Shown here in pieces: positions 47,806 through 56,487 of a DNA stretch of 64,000 nt. This DNA comes from Ruegeria meonggei. GTDB taxonomy: Bacteria > Pseudomonadota > Alphaproteobacteria > Rhodobacterales > Rhodobacteraceae. Position 1 is the first letter of the stretch. The number at the start of each line of letters is the position of its first letter. A program made the position numbers and the translations under genes. The notes under the pieces were generated by a model that worked only from the letters and a program-made list of their open reading frames with translations, ran no database searches and was not told where the DNA came from. The stretch is from contig NZ_FWFP01000013.1 in the NCBI RefSeq assembly GCF_900172215.1, forward strand, positions 1 to 64,000, read 5' to 3'.

Positions 47806-49029
47806 ATGTACGACTTCGCCGTGTTCTGGGACTGGATGGCTTTTGCCGTGCGCTGGCTGCACGTAATCACCGCCATCGCATGGATCGGATCGTCCTTCTA
47901 TTTCATCGCGCTGGACCTTGGCCTGAACCGCGACATCCCCGGCCCGGCGGATGGCGAGGAATGGCAGGTGCACGGCGGCGGTTTCTATCACATCCAGAAA
48001 TACCTGGTCGCGCCCGAGCGGATGCCGGACCACCTGACCTGGTTCAAATGGGAAAGCTATGCCACGTGGCTCAGCGGCGCAGCGCTGTTGATGATCGTCT
48101 ATTGGGTCGGCGGAGAGCTTTACCTGATCGACGCGCAGAAAGCTGATCTGGCGCTGTGGCAGGGCATCCTGATCTCGGCTGCGTCACTGACCATTGGCTG
48201 GCTGATCTATGACTTCCTGTGCAAATCGGGGCTGGGTGAACGTCCCACCCTGCTGATGGTGCTGCTGTTTGTTCTGCTGGTGGCGATGGGCTGGGGTTAC
48301 AACCAGATCTTCACCGGTCGCGCAATGATGCTGCATCTGGGCGCATTCACCGCCACGATCATGACCGCCAATGTGTTTTTCATCATCATGCCAAACCAGC
48401 GCATCGTGGTGGATGACTTAAAAAACGGGCGCACGCCCGATCCGAAATACGGCAAGATCGCCAAGCTGCGTTCTACCCACAACAACTACCTGACACTGCC
48501 GGTCGTGTTCCTGATGCTGTCGAACCACTACCCGCTGGCCTTCGCGACCGAATACAACTGGATCATTGCCGCACTGGTGTTCCTGATGGGTGTCACGATC
48601 CGGCATTACTTCAACACACGCCATGCCCGCACGGGCAATCCGACCTGGACATGGCTGGTCACCGCGTTGCTGTTCATCGCCATTATGTGGCTGTCCACCG
48701 CACCCATGTACAAACCGCTGGAAGAAGCCGAGGCGCAGCCTTTGACGCCATTTGAACAGCGTTTCGCAGCCGCTGACGGGTTCGAAGAGGCACATGACGT
48801 CGTGCTGGGCCGTTGTTCCATGTGCCACGCGCGCGAACCTGTGTGGGAGGGTATCCTATGGGCCCCAAAAGGCGTGCTGCTGGAGACCGAAGGCGACATT
48901 GCCCGCAACGCCAAACAAATCTACCTGCAGGCGGGCGTCAGCCACGCTATGCCGCCAGCCAACGTGACCTATATGGAACCCGAAGACCGCGAGGCGATCA
49001 TTCGTTGGTTCCGCAGTGCCGGGTCCTGA
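47806..49029 (+). CDS. puuD: Urate hydroxylase PuuD
   Basis: PuuD is a membrane urate oxidase with a cytochrome c tail that produces 5-hydroxyisourate. The 407-residue protein has an N-terminal multi-helix domain (about 1-300, with AVRWLHVITAIAWIGSSFYFIALD). It then has a C-terminal cytochrome c domain with the haem motif CSMCH (337-341) and a likely axial methionine, M382, in HAMPP. GGAGAG precedes the ATG. It starts the urate route encoded here and diverges from the LysR gene. Confidence 0.95.
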   Translation: MYDFAVFWDWMAFAVRWLHVITAIAWIGSSFYFIALDLGLNRDIPGPADGEEWQVHGGGFYHIQKYLVAPERMPDHLTWFKWESYATWLSGAALLMIVYWVGGELYLIDAQKADLALWQGILISAASLTIGWLIYDFLCKSGLGERPTLLMVLLFVLLVAMGWGYNQIFTGRAMMLHLGAFTATIMTANVFFIIMPNQRIVVDDLKNGRTPDPKYGKIAKLRSTHNNYLTLPVVFLMLSNHYPLAFATEYNWIIAALVFLMGVTIRHYFNTRHARTGNPTWTWLVTALLFIAIMWLSTAPMYKPLEEAEAQPLTPFEQRFAAADGFEEAHDVVLGRCSMCHAREPVWEGILWAPKGVLLETEGDIARNAKQIYLQAGVSHAMPPANVTYMEPEDREAIIRWFRSAGS

Positions 49030-49186
49030 AACACCAGTAGGACAAGCACACACGCCTTTATTTCGGGCTGTCTTTCGATAAGTCCTTTCCCTGCGCGGAA
49101 ACTGATGCTCTAACATGAGTAATATCAGCCGTTGTTTACATAAGACGGCGATATTGATTTCGACTTGGGGCAGTTGGAGCCATTCG

Positions 49187-50992
49187 ATGCACAGGAGCAG
49201 GCCGCAGGTCTTTGTCAAAAAGTGCCTTATCGGCATTGCTGTCGCCATTCTGCCGACCTCACTGGCCGCCCTGGAAACAACGCTGTCAGCACCCGGTGCA
49301 CCAAAGGCGTTGGTTGAGCGGATTGAAGAAACATCCTCAATCGCTACGGCCGAGGATCGCGGGCTGGACACACCGCTGGAGATCTTGTCTGCCGCGTTGT
49401 CCGATTATCGCACAATCGTTCAAATCCTGTATGACGAAGGGTATTTCAGCCCCATCGTCAGCATCAAGCTGGATGGTCAGGAAGCCGCAGACCTAAGCTC
49501 TCTCAGTGTACCGGCAAAGATCAATCGCGCTCTCATTACCGTCAATACCGGCCCCACTTTTACCTTTGGCACAGCCATTGTCGAACCGGTTGCCCCCGAC
49601 ACCATGTTGCCCGAGGAGTTCGCCACCGGAAAGCTGGCCACAACCGGTGCCATTCAACAGGCAGCCTCGGCCGGAGTTCAGGGCTGGCGCAATGCGGGCC
49701 ACGCCAAGGCCACCGTTGACGGACAGCGGGTCATTGCCCGCCATGTGCAGAAAAAGCTGGACGCTGAAATCGACCTCGAGCCGGGGCCGCGCCTGACCTT
49801 TGGCAAAATGATTATCTCGGGCGACACCGATGTGCGCCACAGATCAATCGAGAAGATCGCAGGCTTTCCCACCGGAGAAGTCTATTCGCCGGAGAAAATT
49901 CAAAGGGTCGGCACGCGGCTGCGCCGCACCGGCACGTTCAATGTCGTTTCGATCGAGGAAAAAGACACTCCCAACGCCGATGGCACGCTGGATTTCGATG
50001 CCACATTCGAGGACCTGCCCAAACGCCGCCTGACCTTCGGGGTAGAGCTTGCCTCTAACGCCGGGCTGGACCTGACCGCGACCTGGACGCACCGAAACGT
50101 TTTCCGACGCGCCGAGAGGCTGCGGTTCGAAGCCGCGCTGCGCAATATCGGCGGTACCGAAGACCTGGACGGTCGTATCGGCCTGCGTCTGGATCAGCCC
50201 GACCGGCTGGGGCCGGATGACAACACGTTTTGGAGCGCCCTGCTGGAACGGCGCAACACCGAGAACTACAACGTATCAGTCGCGTCGCTGGCCTATGGTG
50301 CACGACGCACCTTTTCCGACCGGCTTTATGCCGAGGCTTCGATCGGGTTTCAGTGGTCGGATGCGGATGATGCCTATGGCGATGGCCGCAAGTTTCGTTA
50401 TTTCATCATCCCGTTCCGGTCCGAATGGGATCAACGCGACAGCAAAGTCAGCGCCACACGCGGGTATTACCTGGATGCACAGGTCATGCCATTTGTCGGA
50501 CTGTCTGGTACGGAAACTGGCCTTCGGATGTTCTTTGACGGGCGCGGTTATACCAGCCTGCGTACAAATGGGCGGATTGTTCTGGCCGGTCGCGCCCAGT
50601 TGGGGTCGATCATTGGTCCATCCCCCGACGGGGTAACGCCCGACTTCCTGTTCTTCTCGGGCGGTGCTGGAACGGTCCGTGGACAACCTTTCGAAAGCCT
50701 CGGCATACCAGTCGGAGGCGGCGTGGCCGGGGGTAAGTCCTTTCTTGGACTTTCCGGCGAGGTGCGCGGGAAGATTACGGACACGATATCGCTGGTCGGG
50801 TTTTACGATTATGGTGTGGTGGACACGTCCTCATTCATCGGCAGCGGGGCGGAATACCATTCGGGTGCCGGGCTTGGGGTCCGGTACGATCTGGGCGGTT
50901 TCGGCCCCCTGCGACTTGACCTTGCCCTTCCGGTACAGGGAGATACGGGCGACGGTTTGCAATTCTATATCGGGATCGGGCAGGCATTTTGA
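49187..50992 (+). CDS. tamA: Outer-membrane translocation module TamA
   Basis: TamA is an Omp85-family protein that works with TamB in moving or inserting outer-membrane proteins and lipids. Starting at MHRSRPQVFVKK (49187, GGAG upstream) gives 601 residues with a basic signal peptide. POTRA domains follow (about 50-300, for example KRRLTFGVELASN near the end). A C-terminal beta-barrel ends in FYIGIGQAF with a terminal aromatic residue. It overlaps tamB as TTGA. An ATG at 49115 is possible but adds a non-typical N-terminus. Confidence 0.92.
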   Translation: MHRSRPQVFVKKCLIGIAVAILPTSLAALETTLSAPGAPKALVERIEETSSIATAEDRGLDTPLEILSAALSDYRTIVQILYDEGYFSPIVSIKLDGQEAADLSSLSVPAKINRALITVNTGPTFTFGTAIVEPVAPDTMLPEEFATGKLATTGAIQQAASAGVQGWRNAGHAKATVDGQRVIARHVQKKLDAEIDLEPGPRLTFGKMIISGDTDVRHRSIEKIAGFPTGEVYSPEKIQRVGTRLRRTGTFNVVSIEEKDTPNADGTLDFDATFEDLPKRRLTFGVELASNAGLDLTATWTHRNVFRRAERLRFEAALRNIGGTEDLDGRIGLRLDQPDRLGPDDNTFWSALLERRNTENYNVSVASLAYGARRTFSDRLYAEASIGFQWSDADDAYGDGRKFRYFIIPFRSEWDQRDSKVSATRGYYLDAQVMPFVGLSGTETGLRMFFDGRGYTSLRTNGRIVLAGRAQLGSIIGPSPDGVTPDFLFFSGGAGTVRGQPFESLGIPVGGGVAGGKSFLGLSGEVRGKITDTISLVGFYDYGVVDTSSFIGSGAEYHSGAGLGVRYDLGGFGPLRLDLALPVQGDTGDGLQFYIGIGQAF

Positions 50993-53900
50993 TACGGCGG
51001 CTTTCATACCCTGTGCTGACCACTGTTCTTGTGCTGTCCGCACCACCTGTCGCAGCACAGGACGACAGCGGCGGCAGCATGATCGAGCAGTTCCTTCAGG
51101 ACACGCTGTCGGGGGATGACCAGAACGTCTCGGTCAAGGGTCTGCAAGGGGCACTAAGCGCGCGTGCCACGATCGAAGAGATTACCGTCTCGGACGACGA
51201 AGGGGTCTGGCTGACAATCAAGGATGCCGAGCTGGACTGGAACCGTTTGGCCCTGATCCGTGGCCGGTTCTCGGTCAATACACTGACAGCGCAGGAAATC
51301 GACATCGCCCGCACACCCGGAACAACCACAAAGGAAACACCGCCGCCATCGGCGGAAACACAGCCTTTTCAACTGCCCGAGCTGCCGGTGTCCATCGAGA
51401 TCGGTGAAATCAAAATCGACGAGCTGTCATTGGGTGAGCCGCTGATCGGGGTGGCAGCTGATCTTTCGGTTACCGGGAACTTGTCGCTGGCCGATGGCAC
51501 GCTGGACACGCAGCTGGACATTATCCGTCTGGACCGGTCCGGCGACAGGATCACGCTGACTGCCGGGTTCCAGAACACCTCGCGCGAGATCAATCTGGAT
51601 CTGCTGGTGAACGAGGCAGAAGGCGGGTTGATCTCAACCGCGCTGAACATACCCGACAGCCCCGCATTGGGTCTGTCGGCGCAAGGCGCTGGACCGTTGA
51701 CTGATTTCACGGCGGACATTGCGCTGAGCAGCGATAAGCAGCCTCAGGTCACCGGACAGGTCCGCCTGCAGGCCGCCGAAACCGGTGCTGCGGACGGGAT
51801 CGCCTTTACCGCCGATCTAGGCGGTGACCTGACACCGTTCATGGCCGAAGATCTGGACCCGTTCTTCGGACCCAAAACGCGCCTTTTTGTGGATGGCCAG
51901 ACCAAACCGCGCGGCGCGCTGGACATCTCGGATCTGGAACTGACGACGCAAGCACTGGAAGTGAAGGGTAAACTGAAACTGGCCGAGGGCGGCACCTTAC
52001 AACTGGCCGCGCTGCAAGGGCGGATTACCCCGCCTGATGGCGAAACCGTGGTTCTGCCGGTCGCAGACGGAGAGACCTCGATCGAGGCGGCGCAAATCTC
52101 AGCTCTGTTTGACCAACAGAATGGCAACCTGTGGGACCTGAGCCTGACAGCAGATGCTTTCCAGTCGCCACAAGCCAAACTGGACAATGCAAGGATCACG
52201 GCGCAGGGCACGCTGGAACAGGGCGATGCGATGACCGTCCAAGGCGACCTTCAGGCCATCGTGGACGGGATCGACCTAAGCGATGCGGCACTGACCACGG
52301 CGCTGGGTCAACGCATCACTCTGGACGGTCAGTTTGCCTATGGCAGTGACAAATCGCTGAACCTGTCGGGATTTGAGCTGGTAGGCACAGACTACACCCT
52401 GGCCCTGGATGCGCTGATCGCCGGGTTGAACAGCGGTCTTACGGTTGACGGGTCAGCCCAGTTGGATGCGGCGGATTTGTCGCGGTTTTCCGATCTGGCC
52501 AAAATGGATCTGGGCGGGTCGGCGACGGCCCGGGTCAATGGCAAGGGATCGCCGCTGGAAGGCAGCTTTGACGGCAAGCTGGTTGTCGAAGGCAGCGACC
52601 TGGTTACCGGCCGTGACGATATCGATCCAGTGATCAAAGGAGAAACGACGATCACGCTGGACGGCAGCCGCGGCTCTGATGGCATCAGCATCCGCGCGTT
52701 CGAGCTGAACAGCGAGGCTGCACAGGCCCAGGCCAGTGGCGAGGTCACTACGCCTGATGGCAATCTCTCCATCACCGGGCAAGCCAGCGTGAACGCGCCC
52801 GATCTGGCCGTCTTTTCGGGTCTGGCCCAGCGTGATCTTGGCGGTTCCTTGCAGGCACAGCTGAACGGTACAGGCACGGTGCAAACGCTGGAATTTGACG
52901 GAACCGCCAGCATCAAAGGGCAAGACATTAAAACCGGCATGCCCGAGATCGATCCACTGCTGAGCGGGCAGACCTCGATCACATGGGATGGAGCGCGCAC
53001 GGCTGATCAGATTGAGATCCGTGAAGCGACCGTCAACGGAACCGCCCTGACCGCGCAGGTTGCCGCCACCGTGAACGACCCGACCGGAGATCTGTCAGTT
53101 GATGGGAACGCCCGCGTGAACGCACCCGATCTTTCGCTGTTTTCGGGCCTTGCCGGCCGCGACCTCGGCGGGTCCCTCGACGCTACAGTGCAAGGCAACG
53201 GCAACCTTTCCAGCCGGGTGTTTGATGTGCAAGGCAATCTGAACGCCGACGACATTCAGACCGGCATCGATATTGTCGACAAGCTGATCAAGGGGCGGAC
53301 CACCCTGACCGTCGATGCCGAAAACGGCGATGAGGGTCTGGATGTGCGGACCTTCAGCCTGAAAGGCACCGCCCTTTCGGCCAATGCGTCGGGGAAAGTA
53401 GATCGCGCCTCTGGCGGTCTGGATTATTCCGTTGTTCTGGACGACATGTCGCGGATCGCCACCACACTGTCGGGGCCACTGACGCTGGATGGCAATGTTG
53501 CCCCGACCGCGTCCGGGCTGGAAGGCACAGCCAACCTGCGCGGGCCGGACAGCTCTTTCGCCTCGCTCAAAGGTCAGGTGAACAATGACGGCTCGGCAGA
53601 CGTGGATTTTGATGCCAAGCTGAACAGGATCGAACGGTTTGCGCCCGAGTTTCCCGGCACCGTCTCCGCCAAAGGCAATGCCAAGCGCGACAACGGCGTC
53701 TGGACCGTCAATGCCAAGGCCGACGGGCCAGCGCAGATCAGCAGCAATGTTTCTGGAACCTTCGATGAAGGCTCCGGCGAGGCGGATCTGAAGGCCACTG
53801 GCGGGATCAATATCGGTGTCGCCAACTTGTTTATATCGCCCAACAAAATCGACGGAACGGCCCGGTTTGACCTGGCGCTGAAAGGCGAACCCGCACTGGA

Positions 53901-55068
53901 TGCGCTTAGCGGTTCGATCACAACCTCGGGCACCTCAATGGCGATACCGGGCATCGGGCAGACGATCACAGGCATCAGCGGGTCGGTCGATCTGGCACAA
54001 AGCCGCGCGACGATTTCCTTGAATGGCGGAGTGCGGGCGGGTGGTAACTTTACGGTCGCCGGACCCGTGGATCTGACGCCGCCATTCAATGCCGACATCG
54101 TCACCCAGCTCAACAGCCTCGTTCTGACGGACAGGCTGTTGTACGAAACCACCCTGAACGGTCAGATCGCCATGACCGGCGCATTAGCAGGTAACAGCGC
54201 GATTTCAGGGCAGATCACGTTTGAAGAAACCAACATCAACCTCGCCGCTGCCGCCGGTGCGGTGGGCGCGGCACCTATCCCGGACATCGAACATGTCAAC
54301 GAAAGCGCACCCGCGTATCTGACCCGCGAGCGCGCGCGCCTGGTAGTCGATGAGAATGCCACCAAAGGTGAGTCCCGCATCGCGCTGGATATCAGCCTGT
54401 TGGCCCCCAAAGCGGTGTTTGTCCGTGGCCGCGGTGTGAATGCCGAACTTGGTGGCCGGTTATTCATTGGCGGGACTACAACCTCGGTCATCCCGTCTGG
54501 TCAGATCGAATTGATCCGCGGCAATTTTGATATTCTGGGACGCCGGTTGGCGCTGACCAAGGGTATCGTGACCCTGCAGGGGGATCTGACGCCGTATATC
54601 GAGTTCGAATCCTCGACCAGCACCTCGGACGGGACCGCCACAATCGAAATCGCCGGTCCATTGGATGCGCCTGAGGTCGACGTGTTTTCAGACCCTGAAC
54701 GCCCGACAGAAGAGGCGCTGGCCATGTTGTTGTTCGGCAATCGGTTCTCGGAACTGTCACCCTTTGTAATTGCCCAGATGGCGGCGTCATTGGCACAACT
54801 CAGCGGCGCCGGCGGTGACGCAACCAAGGGGCTGAGGGATGCAACCGGTGTCGACACGGTAGATATCGGCGCATCAGCAGGCGGCGCGGGGCGTCTGGGC
54901 GCAGGCGCATACCTCAGCGACAATCTGTATACTGATTTCACCGTCAACACCGAGGGCGATACCGAGGTAAACCTGAACCTGGGCGTAACCGACAATTTCA
55001 CCGTACGCGGCACGGTCGACGGACGTGGTGAAACCGGCGTGGGTGTATTTTTCGAACGAGACTACTAA
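50989..55068 (+). CDS. tamB: Translocation and assembly module subunit TamB
   Basis: TamB spans from the inner to the outer membrane and cooperates with TamA. The 1,359-residue product starts with TTG at 50989, overlapping the tamA stop as TTGA. It has an N-terminal signal anchor (RRLSYPVLTTVLVLSAPPVAA), long beta-strand-rich repeats and the C-terminal DUF490 domain (about 1000-1359) ending in FFERDY. Residues 481-807 are three tandem units of 109 residues each. Length is in the family range. Confidence 0.93.
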   Translation: MIRRLSYPVLTTVLVLSAPPVAAQDDSGGSMIEQFLQDTLSGDDQNVSVKGLQGALSARATIEEITVSDDEGVWLTIKDAELDWNRLALIRGRFSVNTLTAQEIDIARTPGTTTKETPPPSAETQPFQLPELPVSIEIGEIKIDELSLGEPLIGVAADLSVTGNLSLADGTLDTQLDIIRLDRSGDRITLTAGFQNTSREINLDLLVNEAEGGLISTALNIPDSPALGLSAQGAGPLTDFTADIALSSDKQPQVTGQVRLQAAETGAADGIAFTADLGGDLTPFMAEDLDPFFGPKTRLFVDGQTKPRGALDISDLELTTQALEVKGKLKLAEGGTLQLAALQGRITPPDGETVVLPVADGETSIEAAQISALFDQQNGNLWDLSLTADAFQSPQAKLDNARITAQGTLEQGDAMTVQGDLQAIVDGIDLSDAALTTALGQRITLDGQFAYGSDKSLNLSGFELVGTDYTLALDALIAGLNSGLTVDGSAQLDAADLSRFSDLAKMDLGGSATARVNGKGSPLEGSFDGKLVVEGSDLVTGRDDIDPVIKGETTITLDGSRGSDGISIRAFELNSEAAQAQASGEVTTPDGNLSITGQASVNAPDLAVFSGLAQRDLGGSLQAQLNGTGTVQTLEFDGTASIKGQDIKTGMPEIDPLLSGQTSITWDGARTADQIEIREATVNGTALTAQVAATVNDPTGDLSVDGNARVNAPDLSLFSGLAGRDLGGSLDATVQGNGNLSSRVFDVQGNLNADDIQTGIDIVDKLIKGRTTLTVDAENGDEGLDVRTFSLKGTALSANASGKVDRASGGLDYSVVLDDMSRIATTLSGPLTLDGNVAPTASGLEGTANLRGPDSSFASLKGQVNNDGSADVDFDAKLNRIERFAPEFPGTVSAKGNAKRDNGVWTVNAKADGPAQISSNVSGTFDEGSGEADLKATGGINIGVANLFISPNKIDGTARFDLALKGEPALDALSGSITTSGTSMAIPGIGQTITGISGSVDLAQSRATISLNGGVRAGGNFTVAGPVDLTPPFNADIVTQLNSLVLTDRLLYETTLNGQIAMTGALAGNSAISGQITFEETNINLAAAAGAVGAAPIPDIEHVNESAPAYLTRERARLVVDENATKGESRIALDISLLAPKAVFVRGRGVNAELGGRLFIGGTTTSVIPSGQIELIRGNFDILGRRLALTKGIVTLQGDLTPYIEFESSTSTSDGTATIEIAGPLDAPEVDVFSDPERPTEEALAMLLFGNRFSELSPFVIAQMAASLAQLSGAGGDATKGLRDATGVDTVDIGASAGGAGRLGAGAYLSDNLYTDFTVNTEGDTEVNLNLGVTDNFTVRGTVDGRGETGVGVFFERDY
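52429..53409 (+). repeat. Three tandem 327-bp units inside tamB
   Basis: Units at 52429-52755, 52756-53082 and 53083-53409 each encode 109 residues and share the core pattern DLxxFSxLAxxDLGGS, followed by GETTITLDG-like strands. The spacing between matching codons is exactly 327 bp both times. The sequences have diverged, so the duplication is old. Confidence 0.75.
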
Positions 55069-55074
55069 AGGCGC

Positions 55075-55587
55075 TTACTTTCGACGAATGCCAATCTGTT
55101 GCCCAACCTGCGACGCGGGCTCCAGATCCGCGTGATCAGCGACCATACGCGCCAGCCGCGCGGCAGCCCAATCCGAATAGGGTTCCGACCGCCCTGTCGC
55201 GTGGCTGACATTCATGAACAACGCCTCTTGCGTGGCGCAGACCACATCATCAACACCCGAGACCATCTGCGCAAAATAGTGGCCGCGTTTCTGGTCGGCA
55301 TCCAGCATCCGAAACCGGAAATAGAGAGGCTCATCCGGCTGGGCCTCGCGCAGAAAATTCATACTTGATTGCAGCACATAGGGCCCCTGCCCAAGTGCGG
55401 CGACCTGACCCTCTCCTAGCCCAAGATGATCGACCATCAGCCGTTCCAGCGCCATGTCAAAAACCACACCATAAAATCCAACATTCATGTGCCCGTTATA
55501 GTCAATCCACTCTGGCAGCACCGAGAACCCCCGAACAACAATCGGCGCATCATATGGGCCGTCATGGCCGCTTAGTGGTTCACTCAT
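55075..55587 (-). CDS. Thioesterase-like hot-dog protein
   Basis: This 170-residue protein has the hot-dog pattern WIDYNGHMNVGFYGVVFDMALE, similar to 4-hydroxybenzoyl-CoA-type and carnitine-related thioesterases. I start at the ATG at 55587, which overlaps the cyclase-family gene by 8 bp; an ATG at 55632 would extend back inside it. Translation is probably coupled to that hydrolase, and the pair may belong to one catabolic route. The substrate is unknown. Confidence 0.82.
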   Translation of the reverse strand: MSEPLSGHDGPYDAPIVVRGFSVLPEWIDYNGHMNVGFYGVVFDMALERLMVDHLGLGEGQVAALGQGPYVLQSSMNFLREAQPDEPLYFRFRMLDADQKRGHYFAQMVSGVDDVVCATQEALFMNVSHATGRSEPYSDWAAARLARMVADHADLEPASQVGQQIGIRRK

Positions 55588-56377
55588 CTGGTGTTCCTTC
55601 TTCGGTCTCGAAAATCGCGACAGCGCGCACAAACCCTGCCGAGGCCCCTTTGATCTTGAACGGAAAGCACGAGATTTCGAAACCTGAAGGCGGCAGGTTT
55701 TCGAGATTGGTCAGCTTTTCGAGGTGGCAATAGCCGATGTCCATCGAAGCACGATGCCCTTCCCAAATGATCGAGGGATCCTGCGTTTCGGCATATTGGC
55801 GGGCAGTCAGAGGAAATGGCGCATCCCAGCTCCAGGCATCCGTTCCAGTGACACGAACACCTCGCTCGGTCAGGTACATGGTCGCCTCGCGACCCATGCC
55901 GCAGCCTTTTGTCAGATAGTCAGCCTGCCCGTACCGTGTACCAGCTGCGGTGTTCACCACCACGATATCCAGCGGTTGCAAGTCATGACCGATACGCTTC
56001 AGTTCTGCGTCAACATCGGCGGCGGACGCAACATAGCCGTCTTCGAAATGCCGGAAATCCAGTTTTACACCGGGGTTCATGCACCACTCCAGCGGTACTT
56101 CGTCTATGGTGATCGCCCGCTGGCCTTTGTTCATGGTGGAATGATGATGATACGGCGCGTCCAAGTGGGTGCCATTATGGGTCGCGATCTGAAGCCGCTC
56201 AATGGCCCAGCCCTCGCCCCCCGGCAAATCTTCTTTCTGCAAGCCCGGAAAGAACGCCATGACCTGTTCCGCGGTTTGGTCATGGGTCAGATATTCGATT
56301 TCCGGCAACATGATCGGCGGGTCAGAAACGATACCGGTTTCCAACGGAACCGAAAGATCAACGAAACGACGCGCCAT
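55580..56377 (-). CDS. Cyclase-family metal-dependent hydrolase
   Basis: The 265-residue protein has the cyclase/kynurenine-formamidase motif HNGTHLDAPYHHHS, expected to bind a divalent metal. The family hydrolyses amides or lactone-like substrates; the substrate here is unknown. I choose the ATG at 56377 with GGAG upstream. It lies just after the formate dehydrogenase terminator and overlaps the thioesterase gene by 8 bp. Confidence 0.85.
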   Translation of the reverse strand: MARRFVDLSVPLETGIVSDPPIMLPEIEYLTHDQTAEQVMAFFPGLQKEDLPGGEGWAIERLQIATHNGTHLDAPYHHHSTMNKGQRAITIDEVPLEWCMNPGVKLDFRHFEDGYVASAADVDAELKRIGHDLQPLDIVVVNTAAGTRYGQADYLTKGCGMGREATMYLTERGVRVTGTDAWSWDAPFPLTARQYAETQDPSIIWEGHRASMDIGYCHLEKLTNLENLPPSGFEISCFPFKIKGASAGFVRAVAIFETEEGTPDE

Positions 56378-56440
56378 TCTCATCTCCATCATCACGGCCT
56401 GTCTCAGGGTTGGCCGCGACCAACCCGCTGTCAAGACGCG

Positions 56441-56468
56441 AAAAGGCGGGCCCGATTGAGCCCGCCTT
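56441..56468 (-). terminator. Intrinsic terminator after formate dehydrogenase alpha gene
   Basis: AAGGCGGGC (56443-56451) pairs with GCCCGCCTT (56460-56468). On the minus strand the stem is followed by TTTTCGC. It lies 19 bp past the fdsA stop. Confidence 0.8.
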
Positions 56469-56487
56469 GCACACGGATAAAATGCAC

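Noticed and set aside
46789..48033. Long LysR reading frame extending to 48033
   Set aside because: The added region overlaps the divergent puuD gene; the canonical LysR N-terminus begins at 47709.
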